In this document: in pieces, positions 17,278-24,985 of the stretch | Layout of the letters: every line of letters begins with the position of its first letter | Numbering within the stretch: position 1 is the first letter of the stretch | Assembly (NCBI GenBank): GCA_934101645.1 | Contig: CAKORX010000004.1 | Location: forward strand, 1-64,000 | From: an uncultured Bacilli bacterium | Lineage (GTDB): Bacteria; Bacillota_I; Bacilli_A; RF39; UBA660 | DNA: 64,000 nucleotides | Direction of reading: 5' to 3' | Made by a program: the position numbers and the translations under genes | The notes under the pieces: generated by a model | Told to the model about the DNA's origin: nothing | Database searches by the model: none | What the model saw: only the letters and a program-made list of their open reading frames with translations

Positions 17278-18735
17278 ATGAAAAAAAGTGTAGTGTTATT
17301 ATTACTATGTGGTATAGCTATTTGTTTAACTATTTTAACTTATTTTCAAATGAACAATAAGAATAAATTAAAGGAAAATAATATAATAAATAAAAATAAA
17401 TTTATATCAATTATGATAAAGGATGATGGTGAGGAAGAATACAAACAACCATTTTATAATACTATTCCCAAAGGATATTATGTTTTAAATGAAGAAAAAA
17501 CATATTGTAAGAATAATAGTAAAGTTGGTAATTACGATAATACTACCGGAACTGTTAGTTTTTCATTTATTGGTACAGATGAATGTCATTTATATTTTGA
17601 TGTAGTTCTTCCAGGATACCTAAAAGTACTTAAAGCAAATGGTGGAGTTGATGCAATAGTTGCAAAAGGCAAGCCAAATTTTAGCGTTTCAGCAACAACT
17701 GATGAAGGAATGTTTGCAGCAGAAGATGACAATGGAACATCTTATTATTTCAGGGGAGCAGTCTCTAATAACTGGGTAAAAGTTGGAAAATATAACTCAG
17801 ATGTTACTTATTATAGAGGGTATTATAGCGAAACAGATTCAAGGTTTTATGATTGGCCATCTTTGAGTGATTGTACTAATTCTTCAACATATAATTATAA
17901 GTGTACAGAAATACCATATGCAAAAGCAGGTGATGATATGTACTGGCGAATAGTTCGAATAAATGGTGATAATTCTATAAGATTAATATATTCAGGTGCA
18001 GTTGCTCCACGAAGTGAAAAAGAGGCTGTTATGAAAAAAAATGATAGTGTATATGTTGGAACATCTGTATTTAATGCCAATCATACAAGTCCATATTATG
18101 TTGGGTTTAAATATGATATTTCGTACCAACATGGATATGGTACATCTAGTACTATATTACAAAGCTTATACAATTGGTATGTATATACTTCATTTAATAC
18201 AACTGATAGTTCACTACTTGCTAATCAAATAATATGTAATGATAGAACAATGTCTCAAAACGAATCTGGGCCATTTGGCGATGCATCTTTGTCAACATCT
18301 ATCACATGGTATTATGGCTTTTATGGAAGGTATTTAAGTGGTACTCCGAGTTTAGTGTGTCCAACAGAAACTGATAAATTTTATGTGAAAGGTGATAGTT
18401 ATTATATACTTTCACATCCTGTTGGTTTATTAACTGCAGATGAGGCAGTAGTAGCAGGATTATCATATAACAATAAAAATAGTGAATCTTATTTAGTGCC
18501 TGCACTTACTGATACTTATGTAGTGTCATATTGGTTGGTAACTCCATATTATAGCGCCGCTCGTAGTAATAACGTTCCGGCTACTTCTTATGGTACTGGT
18601 ATAAGTTGGGACGGTACAATTAATGAAAAAAGTATAATTGCCACATTAGGTGTAAGACCTGTTATATCACTATCAGATGATGTATATTTTGATGGTAGTG
18701 GTACTTGGAATGACCCATATGTAGTTAGCGAATAA
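17278..18735 (+). CDS. Phase-variable surface protein A (DUF6273-like C-terminal domain)
   Basis: 485 residues from ATG 17278, chosen because GGGAG lies just upstream; an in-frame ATG at 17206 is inside the invertible segment. A basic start and one hydrophobic helix (about 4-22) form a signal anchor. A region with paired cysteines follows (EEKTYCKNNSKV ... GTDECHLYFD). The outer domain starts at DEGMFAAEDDNGTSYYFRGAVSNNWVKVG, continues with YWRIVRINGDNSIRLIYSG, and ends with LGVRPVISLS ... GTWNDPYVV. The C-terminal SYWLVTPYY ... GVRPV pattern resembles the DUF6273/sulfatase-modifying-like fold. Paralogues: genes B and C and the SipW-signal proteins at 40754, 60563 and 62312. Expression should follow the orientation of switch A, now ON. 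Function unknown; surface exposure is inferred. Confidence 0.85.
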   Translation: MKKSVVLLLLCGIAICLTILTYFQMNNKNKLKENNIINKNKFISIMIKDDGEEEYKQPFYNTIPKGYYVLNEEKTYCKNNSKVGNYDNTTGTVSFSFIGTDECHLYFDVVLPGYLKVLKANGGVDAIVAKGKPNFSVSATTDEGMFAAEDDNGTSYYFRGAVSNNWVKVGKYNSDVTYYRGYYSETDSRFYDWPSLSDCTNSSTYNYKCTEIPYAKAGDDMYWRIVRINGDNSIRLIYSGAVAPRSEKEAVMKKNDSVYVGTSVFNANHTSPYYVGFKYDISYQHGYGTSSTILQSLYNWYVYTSFNTTDSSLLANQIICNDRTMSQNESGPFGDASLSTSITWYYGFYGRYLSGTPSLVCPTETDKFYVKGDSYYILSHPVGLLTADEAVVAGLSYNNKNSESYLVPALTDTYVVSYWLVTPYYSAARSNNVPATSYGTGISWDGTINEKSIIATLGVRPVISLSDDVYFDGSGTWNDPYVVSE

Positions 18736-18737
18736 TA

Positions 18738-18777
18738 AAAAAAGATATTCAAAGTTTATTTTTTGAATATTTTTTTA
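18738..18777 (+). terminator. Terminator after surface gene A
   Basis: GATATTCAAA and TTTGAATATT form a 10-bp stem (one wobble), bordered by A and T runs. Confidence 0.75.
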
Positions 18778-18804
18778 TGAAATAGAGTTTTCTAATCACA
18801 ATTC

Positions 18805-18833
18805 TTGTTTTTAAGTACTCATTTTGATAAAAT
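18805..18833 (+). promoter_or_regulatory. Promoter giving a probable leaderless mRNA
   Basis: TTGTTT (18805-18810), 17-bp spacer, TAAAAT (18828-18833). Transcription would begin about seven bases later, at the ATG at 18840, and no ribosome site lies upstream. Confidence 0.6.
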
Positions 18834-18839
18834 GTAGAT

Positions 18840-19478
18840 ATGGATATAAATTTAAAAGATTATAATTTTTATGTACAAATTGTTTATAAAAACAATAAAA
18901 ATATTTACTTTCGCTTTAATGATCGAAATGTTTTAGTAGTGACTTGTCCGAAGAGAACTACTCTCGAAGAAATAAAAAAATTAATCTTTGCAAATGAAGA
19001 TGCTTTAATTAAAATGTATCAAAATTCTTTAGAAAAAAAATCTTATAATGAGAAGTTTCATTTACTTGGTAAAACTTATAATGTTGAGTTAAATGAAAGT
19101 ATTGATAAAACATATATAAATGGTGATTATGTATACTCTAAAAATGAAAAAGAATTAAATCTTTTTGTTGAAGAAGAAATTAATAGAGTATTTAATGAAG
19201 AAGTTGAAATATGCAAAAACTGTTTTAATAACTTACCTGAATTTAAATTAAAAACAAGACAAATGAAAACTAGGTGGGGTGTATGTAATAGATTAAAAAA
19301 AGAAATTACTTTAAATAAAGAACTTATAAAAAGAGATGTAAATTTACTTGATTATGTTATAATTCATGAAATGGCACATTTTTATGAAGGCAATCATTCA
19401 AAAAAGTTTTGGGATATTGTTAGTAAAGCATGTCCAAAGTATAAAGAATATAGAAAGGAACTAAGATCATGGAAATAA
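18840..19478 (+). CDS. YgjP/DUF45-type zinc metallopeptidase
   Basis: 212 residues. The C-terminal half carries the zinc motif HEMAHFYEGNHSKKFW (HExxH plus a downstream His) and the preceding TRWGVCN of the YgjP/WLM-like M48-related family (DUF45). No signal or membrane helix, so a cytoplasmic peptidase, substrate unknown. Its 3' end overlaps the rRNA methylase gene by 10 bp, so the two form an operon. The start lies at the predicted transcription start, suggesting leaderless translation. Confidence 0.85.
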   Translation: MDINLKDYNFYVQIVYKNNKNIYFRFNDRNVLVVTCPKRTTLEEIKKLIFANEDALIKMYQNSLEKKSYNEKFHLLGKTYNVELNESIDKTYINGDYVYSKNEKELNLFVEEEINRVFNEEVEICKNCFNNLPEFKLKTRQMKTRWGVCNRLKKEITLNKELIKRDVNLLDYVIIHEMAHFYEGNHSKKFWDIVSKACPKYKEYRKELRSWK

Positions 19479-20191
19479 CTAGTTTAAAAAATCCTAAAGT
19501 AATTTTTTGGACAAAACTTAGACAAAAAAAATATCGTGATGAAAATAATCTTTTTATTGTAGAAAGTGCTCATTTAGTAGAAGAAGCCTTAAAAAAAGGA
19601 ATAGTAAGTGAAATAATTACTTTGAGTGATGAAAAATATAATGTACCAACCTATAAAGTAACTTATGACATTATGAAAAAAATCAGTAATTTGACAACTC
19701 CGAATAATATAATGGCTGTGTGTAATTTTTTATTACCGAGTGAGATTATTGGAAATAATATACTTATTTTAGATAGGATTCAAGATCCTGGCAATCTTGG
19801 GACTATCATAAGAAGTTGCGTTGCATTTGATACGCAGACTTTGATAATAAGTGACGATACTGTAGATATTTATAATGATAAAGTAATTCGAAGCAGTGAA
19901 GGTATGATTTTTAATATTAATATTATAAGAAGTAATCTTTTAGATATAATACCAAAACTTAAAAATTTGCGTTATAAAGTATATGGCACAAGTGTAGTTA
20001 ATGGAAAAAATATAAGAGAAATTAATAATGAAAGATGTGCATTTATTATTGGCAGCGAAGGTCAAGGAATAAGTGAAGAGGTAAAAAATATGTGTGATGG
20101 ATTTATTTATATTAATATGAGTGAAAAGTGTGAAAGTTTAAATGCTGCGGTTGCAGGAAGTATTATTATGTATAATATGTTTGATAGGTAG
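19469..20191 (+). CDS. TrmH/SpoU-family RNA 2'-O-ribose methyltransferase
   Basis: 240 residues. The N-terminal substrate-binding domain (SLKNPKVIFWTKLRQKKYRDENNLFIVES) and the C-terminal SPOUT knot (ILDRIQDPGNLGTIIRSC, IIGSEGQGIS, INMSEKCESLNAAVAGSIIMY) are typical of RlmB/TsnR-like 23S rRNA methylases using S-adenosylmethionine. Which nucleotide is methylated cannot be told. It overlaps the metallopeptidase upstream and is followed after 3 bp by a small membrane protein and then rimM. Confidence 0.93.
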   Translation: MEITSLKNPKVIFWTKLRQKKYRDENNLFIVESAHLVEEALKKGIVSEIITLSDEKYNVPTYKVTYDIMKKISNLTTPNNIMAVCNFLLPSEIIGNNILILDRIQDPGNLGTIIRSCVAFDTQTLIISDDTVDIYNDKVIRSSEGMIFNINIIRSNLLDIIPKLKNLRYKVYGTSVVNGKNIREINNERCAFIIGSEGQGISEEVKNMCDGFIYINMSEKCESLNAAVAGSIIMYNMFDR

Positions 20192-20194
20192 TTT

Positions 20195-20677
20195 ATGGAA
20201 ATTTTATTTATGTTTTTAAATATTACAGTTCCTTTGTCTTTAGGAATATTTATGATATATATTTTATATAAAGAAAAAGATATTATTAAATTTAAAACTT
20301 TAAAGCTTCCTAAAAAGCCATATTTAAAAGGAAAATATATAAAAGGACTAAAATATAAAAGTGGCAATATGTTTATTACTTGTGGTGACAATGATATAGA
20401 GATTAATATTGAAAATAAAGATGGTGTTTTTAGTGAAACTATTAAAAATATTAAAGAAATAAAAATTGATATTAAACCTTACAATTATGTTAAAGAAACT
20501 ATAGATGGATATGAAACTGATTATACAAAAAGTGCTGCAGTTGGAAGAATGACTGGTGATTTTACAAAAAGAAATAAAGTAACAGTTTTAAAATCTTATG
20601 AGGTAAGTATCATTACAAATGATAATACTATTGAACTTATTACATTTAAAGATCCAAAAGAATTTTTCAGGAGGTAA
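20195..20677 (+). CDS. Single-helix membrane protein of unknown function
   Basis: 160 residues: one N-terminal membrane helix (about 2-25), then a basic linker and a beta-rich soluble domain (YKSGNMFITCGDNDIEINIENKDGVF). No family recognised. It is packed between the rRNA methylase (3-bp gap) and rimM (3-bp gap), so it is part of that operon. Orientation of the soluble domain is probably cytoplasmic given the lysine-rich region after the helix. Confidence 0.7.
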   Translation: MEILFMFLNITVPLSLGIFMIYILYKEKDIIKFKTLKLPKKPYLKGKYIKGLKYKSGNMFITCGDNDIEINIENKDGVFSETIKNIKEIKIDIKPYNYVKETIDGYETDYTKSAAVGRMTGDFTKRNKVTVLKSYEVSIITNDNTIELITFKDPKEFFRR

Positions 20678-20680
20678 AAT

Positions 20681-21154
20681 ATGAAATTAGTATTTGTAGG
20701 CTATATAACAGGACCGTTTGGCATCAAAGGAGAAGTTAAAATTGTCAGTGAAACAAATCATAGAAATGAAATTTTTAAAATAAATAATAACCTTTATATT
20801 GAAAATACTGCTTATAAAATTGTTAGTACTAAAAAAAATAATAAATACGAAATTATCGGCTTTGAAAATATTGATTCTATAGAAAAAGCTGATTTGATTT
20901 TAAGAAAGCCTGTATATGTAAATAAAGATGATCTAAATATAGACTCATATCTTATTGGTGAAATACCAGATATGGATGTTTATGAAAAGAAAGTTTTTCT
21001 AGGCAAAGTAGGAGAAGTATTATATAATAAAAACTGCACATATATAAAAGTGTCTAAATTTATTATTCCTTTGATTGATAATTTCGTGGAAAAAATAGAT
21101 ACTGATAATAATATTATACGTGTCAAAAATATAGGTGAGCTCGATGAAAATTGA
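20681..21154 (+). CDS. rimM: Ribosome maturation factor RimM
   Basis: 157 residues. The N-terminal beta-barrel (VGYITGPFGIKGEVKIVS) and the C-terminal PRC-barrel (LIGEIPDMDVYEKKVFLGKVGEV ... FIIPLIDNFVEKID) are the two domains of RimM, which binds S19 and assists 30S head assembly. SD AGGAGG lies just before the ATG. It overlaps trmD by 11 bp, the usual rimM-trmD pairing. Confidence 0.95.
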   Translation: MKLVFVGYITGPFGIKGEVKIVSETNHRNEIFKINNNLYIENTAYKIVSTKKNNKYEIIGFENIDSIEKADLILRKPVYVNKDDLNIDSYLIGEIPDMDVYEKKVFLGKVGEVLYNKNCTYIKVSKFIIPLIDNFVEKIDTDNNIIRVKNIGELDEN

Positions 21155-21818
21155 TATTTTGACTTTATTTCCAAATATGTTTGACGGATTTTTAACTGAA
21201 TCCATTATTAAAAGAGCCATACAAAATAAATTAGTAGAAATTAATATAATTAATTTTAGGGATTATACTCCACTTAAAAATAACCAAGTTGATGATACTA
21301 TTTATGGTGGTGGAGCTGGTATGCTTATAAGATGTGAACCAATTTTTGAATGTCTTGATAAAATTAAAACTGATGATAGTTATGTTATTTTACTTACTCC
21401 AGATGGAAATACATTTAAACAAAAAATTGCGTGCGATTTATCTAAAAAGAAACATTTAATTTTTATCTGTGGACATTACGAAGGCTTTGATGAAAGAATT
21501 CGAACTTTAGTAGATATGGAACTTTCTATTGGCGATTTTGTTTTAACTGGTGGCGAGTTTGCAAGCATATGTATGATTGATGCAATCACAAGACTTATAC
21601 CGGGAGTTATTAATGAAGAAAGCCTTGAAAGTGAATCTTTCACAAATAATTTATTAGACTATCCAATGTATACAAAACCAAGTGAGTATCGAGGCCTTAA
21701 AGTCCCAGATATATTACTAAGTGGTGATCATAAGAAAATTAACGAGTGGAGGCTTCAAAAAAGTATTCAAAAAACACAAAATAAAAGGCCTGATATAATG
21801 GAGAAGAAAGATGAGTAA
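21144..21818 (+). CDS. trmD: tRNA (guanine37-N1)-methyltransferase
   Basis: 224 residues from ATG 21144 with SD ATAGGTGAG; a GTG at 21135 is in frame but covers the ribosome site. It methylates G37 of tRNAs to keep the reading frame. Motifs: DILTLFPNMFDGF, DDTIYGGGAGMLI, ICGHYEGFDERI and the trefoil knot IGDFVLTGGEFASICMIDAITRLIPGV. It overlaps rimM upstream and a small unknown gene downstream by 8 bp. Confidence 0.97.
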   Translation: MKIDILTLFPNMFDGFLTESIIKRAIQNKLVEINIINFRDYTPLKNNQVDDTIYGGGAGMLIRCEPIFECLDKIKTDDSYVILLTPDGNTFKQKIACDLSKKKHLIFICGHYEGFDERIRTLVDMELSIGDFVLTGGEFASICMIDAITRLIPGVINEESLESESFTNNLLDYPMYTKPSEYRGLKVPDILLSGDHKKINEWRLQKSIQKTQNKRPDIMEKKDE

Positions 21819-22212
21819 TTATATTTTAAAGTTGAGTAATAAAGATAAGAAAATAGTAAATTTTGATAATTTAGATTATTATCTTTTTAGTCCTAGAAAT
21901 TCTAAAGTTAAATCTTTTATAATATATGACAAAAATAAACTTAATGAAATATTAGTAAAAATGTATTTAAAGCAATACAAAAGCTTTATGAAAATGCTAG
22001 TTTCAATAAATGAAGAAGATGGGGAAGAAGGCTATATGCTTTGTTTAGGCGAACTAAATAAACTACGTGATACTTTAGAATATAAATATAAAAAATATTT
22101 AAAAAAAGTTGCTTATGAAAAGTTTATTGATGATTTATTAATGTATGATAAATTATTACAAGATAAAATTTGCCAGTTTGAAGAAAATAAAGAAAAAGCG
22201 AAAGGAAGATAA
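21811..22212 (+). CDS. Small unknown protein in the trmD operon
   Basis: 133 residues, lysine-rich and mostly helical (YLKQYKSFMKMLVSINEEDGEEGYMLCLGELNKLRDTLEYKYKKYL is the middle). No signal or membrane segment and no family recognised. It overlaps trmD by 8 bp and the next gene by 1 bp (TAATG), so three genes are coupled. A ribosome- or RNA-related role is possible from context only. Confidence 0.65.
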   Translation: MSNYILKLSNKDKKIVNFDNLDYYLFSPRNSKVKSFIIYDKNKLNEILVKMYLKQYKSFMKMLVSINEEDGEEGYMLCLGELNKLRDTLEYKYKKYLKKVAYEKFIDDLLMYDKLLQDKICQFEENKEKAKGR

Positions 22213-22592
22213 TGAAAGATAGTAAATTACAAAAAGCCAGTGAATTTAGCGAACCGGATAATATTATGATGTTATCTAATGCCGAATTCGAAGATGCGTA
22301 TGATAGTGATTATGGAAAAGAAGTTGATATTGATACACTCGAAGGCCAAATGATGTCTTTGGAAACAGAAATTAATGATTTACTTTTTCACATTGATGAG
22401 TTAACAAGAGAAAATGAAGACATTGATTATATGCTTAATAATGAATTTTTAGATTATTTTAGAACTGCCGAACTTACTGAAGAAAGAACTTATAATAATA
22501 TAAGAATATCAGAATTGGAGCAAAAATTAGACTCTTTAAAAAAACAATATACTAGTTTAGAAAGTAAAAAAAATGCCAAGTACGGTTTATAG
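22212..22592 (+). CDS. Small acidic coiled-coil protein of unknown function
   Basis: 126 residues, acidic N-terminus (EFEDAYDSDYGKEVDIDTLEGQ) and two long heptad stretches (about 38-70 and 90-122: LEQKLDSLKKQYTSLESKKN). Cytoplasmic; no family recognised. Start ATG overlaps the stop of the preceding gene. It is the last gene of the rimM-trmD group. Confidence 0.65.
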   Translation: MKDSKLQKASEFSEPDNIMMLSNAEFEDAYDSDYGKEVDIDTLEGQMMSLETEINDLLFHIDELTRENEDIDYMLNNEFLDYFRTAELTEERTYNNIRISELEQKLDSLKKQYTSLESKKNAKYGL

Positions 22593-22595
22593 TAT

Positions 22596-22623
22596 TTGTT
22601 TTTTTTTTAACTTGTGGTATTAT
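22596..22623 (+). promoter_or_regulatory. Candidate promoter for nusB-xseAB
   Basis: TTGTTT (22596-22601), 16-bp spacer, TATTAT (22618-22623), 28 bp before the nusB start. The T-run overlapping the -35 may also end transcription from the trmD side. Confidence 0.45.
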
Positions 22624-22651
22624 TATTTAGAAACCAAAAAAGGAGTTTATT

Positions 22652-23050
22652 ATGGAATTAAAAAGAAGTATACTTAGAGAAAAAATAATGATTATATTAT
22701 ATCAACTTGATATTGCAAAAAGTCAAAAAATGGATGCAGATATAGATAAAGTGATAAGCTCTAATTTAGAATGCGATAATGAATTTGTAAAACAAATAGT
22801 TTATGGCGTAGTAACATATAAAGATGAAATTGATAAACTTGCTAATAAATACATGGTTGATTGGACTATTGATAGATTAGACAAAACTGGATGTGCAATT
22901 TTACGTATGGCTATATATGAACTTTTATATACAGATACTCCAGATGTTGTTGTTATAAATGAAGCAATAGAACTTTCTAAAAAATACAGTGATGATTCTG
23001 TAAGAAAAATTATTAATGCTGTTTTAGATAAAATAGCCAAGGAAAAATAA
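22652..23050 (+). CDS. nusB: Transcription antitermination factor NusB
   Basis: 132 residues, all helical. NusB with NusE binds boxA RNA and supports rRNA antitermination. Family marks: RSILREKIMIILYQLDI at the start, the central DWTIDRLDKTGCAILRMAIYELLY and DVVVINEAIELSKKYSDDSVRKIINAVLDKI. SD AAAGGAG precedes the ATG. It overlaps xseA by 1 bp; nusB next to xseAB is standard in Firmicutes. Confidence 0.96.
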   Translation: MELKRSILREKIMIILYQLDIAKSQKMDADIDKVISSNLECDNEFVKQIVYGVVTYKDEIDKLANKYMVDWTIDRLDKTGCAILRMAIYELLYTDTPDVVVINEAIELSKKYSDDSVRKIINAVLDKIAKEK

Positions 23051-24321
23051 TGAATCACGAATATTTAGATATTAGTCAAGTAAATAATTATATAAAAAAT
23101 TTACTTGATAAAGATTTTTTCTTAAGTAAAGTTTATATAAAGGGTGAGATTTCAAATTTTAAAAACCATTCAAGGGGACATTTATATTTTACCTTAAAAG
23201 ATGATAGTTCACGTATTAATGCGGTAATGTTTGCAGGTAATGCCTTAGGACTTACCTTTACTCCTAAAGATGGAGATTCTGTTTTGATTGAAGGCAGAGT
23301 TTCTGCTTATCCGGCATCAGGAAGTTATCAAATATATGTTGATAAAATGGAACTTGATGGTATTGGAAGACTTTTTATAGAATATGAAAAACTTAAAAAG
23401 AAACTTGCTGCGGAAGGACTATTTAATAAGGAACATAAAAAGCAAATTCCTAAATATCCACGTAAAGTTGGAGTTATTACAGCAGATACTGGAGCTGCTG
23501 TTAAGGACATTATTTCTACGATTAAAAGAAGATTTCCAATTTGTGAAGTGATTCTTTTTCCAACTCTTGTTCAAGGGGCTGACGCTAAAGATAATATTGT
23601 AAAACAAATAAAGACTGCGGATACTTATAATTTAGACACATTAATTGTAGGCCGTGGTGGTGGTTCTATTGAGGACCTTTGGGCATTTAATGAAGAAATA
23701 GTTGCAAGAGCAATATATGATTGTAATACTCCAATAATAAGCGCTGTAGGTCATGAAATTGATTTTACAATCGCAGATTTTGTAGCAGATCTTAGAGCAC
23801 CAACTCCAACGGGAGCGGCAGAAATGGCAGTACCTACAGTACTTGATACACAAGTACTTATAAATAATTATGTAATAAGATTAAATAAAAATATTAAAAA
23901 TATGGTAAATCAAAAATTTATTATGCTTGAAAGATTTAAAAGAAGTTATATTTTAAAAAATCCTTATAGCATGTATGAAATAAAAGAACAAAAACTAGAT
24001 AATTTAATTGATTTGCTTAAAAATAATATGCAAAATATTGTTAATAAAAAAACTCATGATTTTGAAAATGTCATGGCAAGTTATATTTTAAAAAATCCAA
24101 AATTATTACTTGAAGATAAGGATAAAACATTGGGATTATTGATAAATAGTTTATCTCACTTAAATCCTATGGAAATATTAGATAAAGGTTATAGCATTGT
24201 AAAACTTGATGGCAATGTAATTAATTCAAGTAAAAAGATTAAGAAAGGAAGTATTATAGATATAACTTTTGCAAAAGGCAAAGTCAAAGCAAATGTAATG
24301 GAGGTAAAAAATGAAAAATAA
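23050..24321 (+). CDS. xseA: Exodeoxyribonuclease VII large subunit
   Basis: 423 residues: N-terminal OB-fold (VYIKGEISNFKNHSRGHLYFTLKD), catalytic domain (PRKVGVITADTGAAVKDIISTIKRR, VGRGGGSIEDLWAFNEE, PIISAVGHEIDFTIADFVADLRAPTPTGAAEM) and a long helical C-terminus that binds XseB. The enzyme degrades single-stranded DNA from both ends. It overlaps xseB by 11 bp. Confidence 0.97.
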   Translation: MNHEYLDISQVNNYIKNLLDKDFFLSKVYIKGEISNFKNHSRGHLYFTLKDDSSRINAVMFAGNALGLTFTPKDGDSVLIEGRVSAYPASGSYQIYVDKMELDGIGRLFIEYEKLKKKLAAEGLFNKEHKKQIPKYPRKVGVITADTGAAVKDIISTIKRRFPICEVILFPTLVQGADAKDNIVKQIKTADTYNLDTLIVGRGGGSIEDLWAFNEEIVARAIYDCNTPIISAVGHEIDFTIADFVADLRAPTPTGAAEMAVPTVLDTQVLINNYVIRLNKNIKNMVNQKFIMLERFKRSYILKNPYSMYEIKEQKLDNLIDLLKNNMQNIVNKKTHDFENVMASYILKNPKLLLEDKDKTLGLLINSLSHLNPMEILDKGYSIVKLDGNVINSSKKIKKGSIIDITFAKGKVKANVMEVKNEK

Positions 24322-24532
24322 AACTTTTGAGGAAGCATTAAATGAACTTGAAAAAATTGTTAAAGAATTAGAAAGTGGTAGTGTTGATTTAGATAATGCC
24401 ATTAAAAAATATAGTGAAGCAATGTCTTTAGCAAAATTTTGTTCAGATAAAATAAAAAATGCCACAGAAGCAGTAAATAAAGTTTTAACTGAAAGTGGTG
24501 AATTAAAAGACTTAAATATAGCATCAAATTAA
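24311..24532 (+). CDS. xseB: Exodeoxyribonuclease VII small subunit
   Basis: 73 residues with the family pattern TFEEALNELEKIVKELESGSVDLDNAIKKYSEAM; several copies bind the XseA helix. SD GGAGG in the end of xseA. Last gene of nusB-xseA-xseB, followed at once by a terminator and then switch B. Confidence 0.95.
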   Translation: MKNKTFEEALNELEKIVKELESGSVDLDNAIKKYSEAMSLAKFCSDKIKNATEAVNKVLTESGELKDLNIASN

Positions 24533-24559
24533 AAGTTCAAAAATTATTGAACTTTTTTT
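24531..24559. terminator. Terminator after xseB
   Basis: AAAAGTTCAA (24531-24540) pairs with TTGAACTTTT (24547-24556), followed by T residues. The stem is symmetric, so it could also stop the leftward transcript that switch B now produces. Confidence 0.8.
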
Positions 24560-24603
24560 AATGTTTTAAATCATTTACAAACAAGCATATATTCGGTATC
24601 AAA

Positions 24604-24953
24604 TTTTCCTAAAACTATTACATTTAGGAAAAAACATCTCCATATTTTCGTACTATTACTTTTTAATATTATCATATTTTTATAAAAATTTATATAATTT
24701 ATGAAAAAATTGTCGAAAAAATAGTAAAAATATAAAAAATATTAGTAAATTTATAAAAAATTAATAAAAATTTATAGTCAAAAAAATGGTCAAAAAATAT
24801 TACTTTTTTTCTTTTAGATACTAGGCAAAATAAGTGTTTTAAAAAAATTATTTTTAAATAATTTCTAGTCAAATTTATTTTTAAATGCTTGATATTTCCC
24901 ATATATATGCTTAAAAGTAAAAAATTTTCCTAAATGTAATAGTTTTAGGAAAA
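24604..24953. repeat. Invertible promoter segment B (OFF orientation), 350 bp
   Basis: The segment is bounded by 29-bp inverted repeats at 24604-24632 and 24925-24953. Arms are perfect on both sides (TTTTCCTAAA, TTTAGGAAAA), and the cores are ACTATTACA and its exact reverse complement TGTAATAGT. The flanks outside match switches A and C (GCATATATTCGG on the left; CCCGTATTTATGGGAG on the right), but everything between the repeats aligns with A and C only after reverse-complementing. For example CCATATTTTCGTACTATTAC lies at the left end here, while its complement lies at the right end in A and C. The promoter therefore points toward xseB, and surface gene B should be silent in this assembly. 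Confidence 0.92.
24689..24717 (-). promoter_or_regulatory. Promoter of switch B, facing away from surface gene B
   Basis: On the minus strand: TTCGAC (24717-24712), 17-bp spacer, TATAAA (24694-24689). It matches base for base in placement with the promoters of switches A and C but is inverted. Confidence 0.72.
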
Positions 24954-24985
24954 AAGAGACCCGTATTTATGGGAGAAAATAAATT

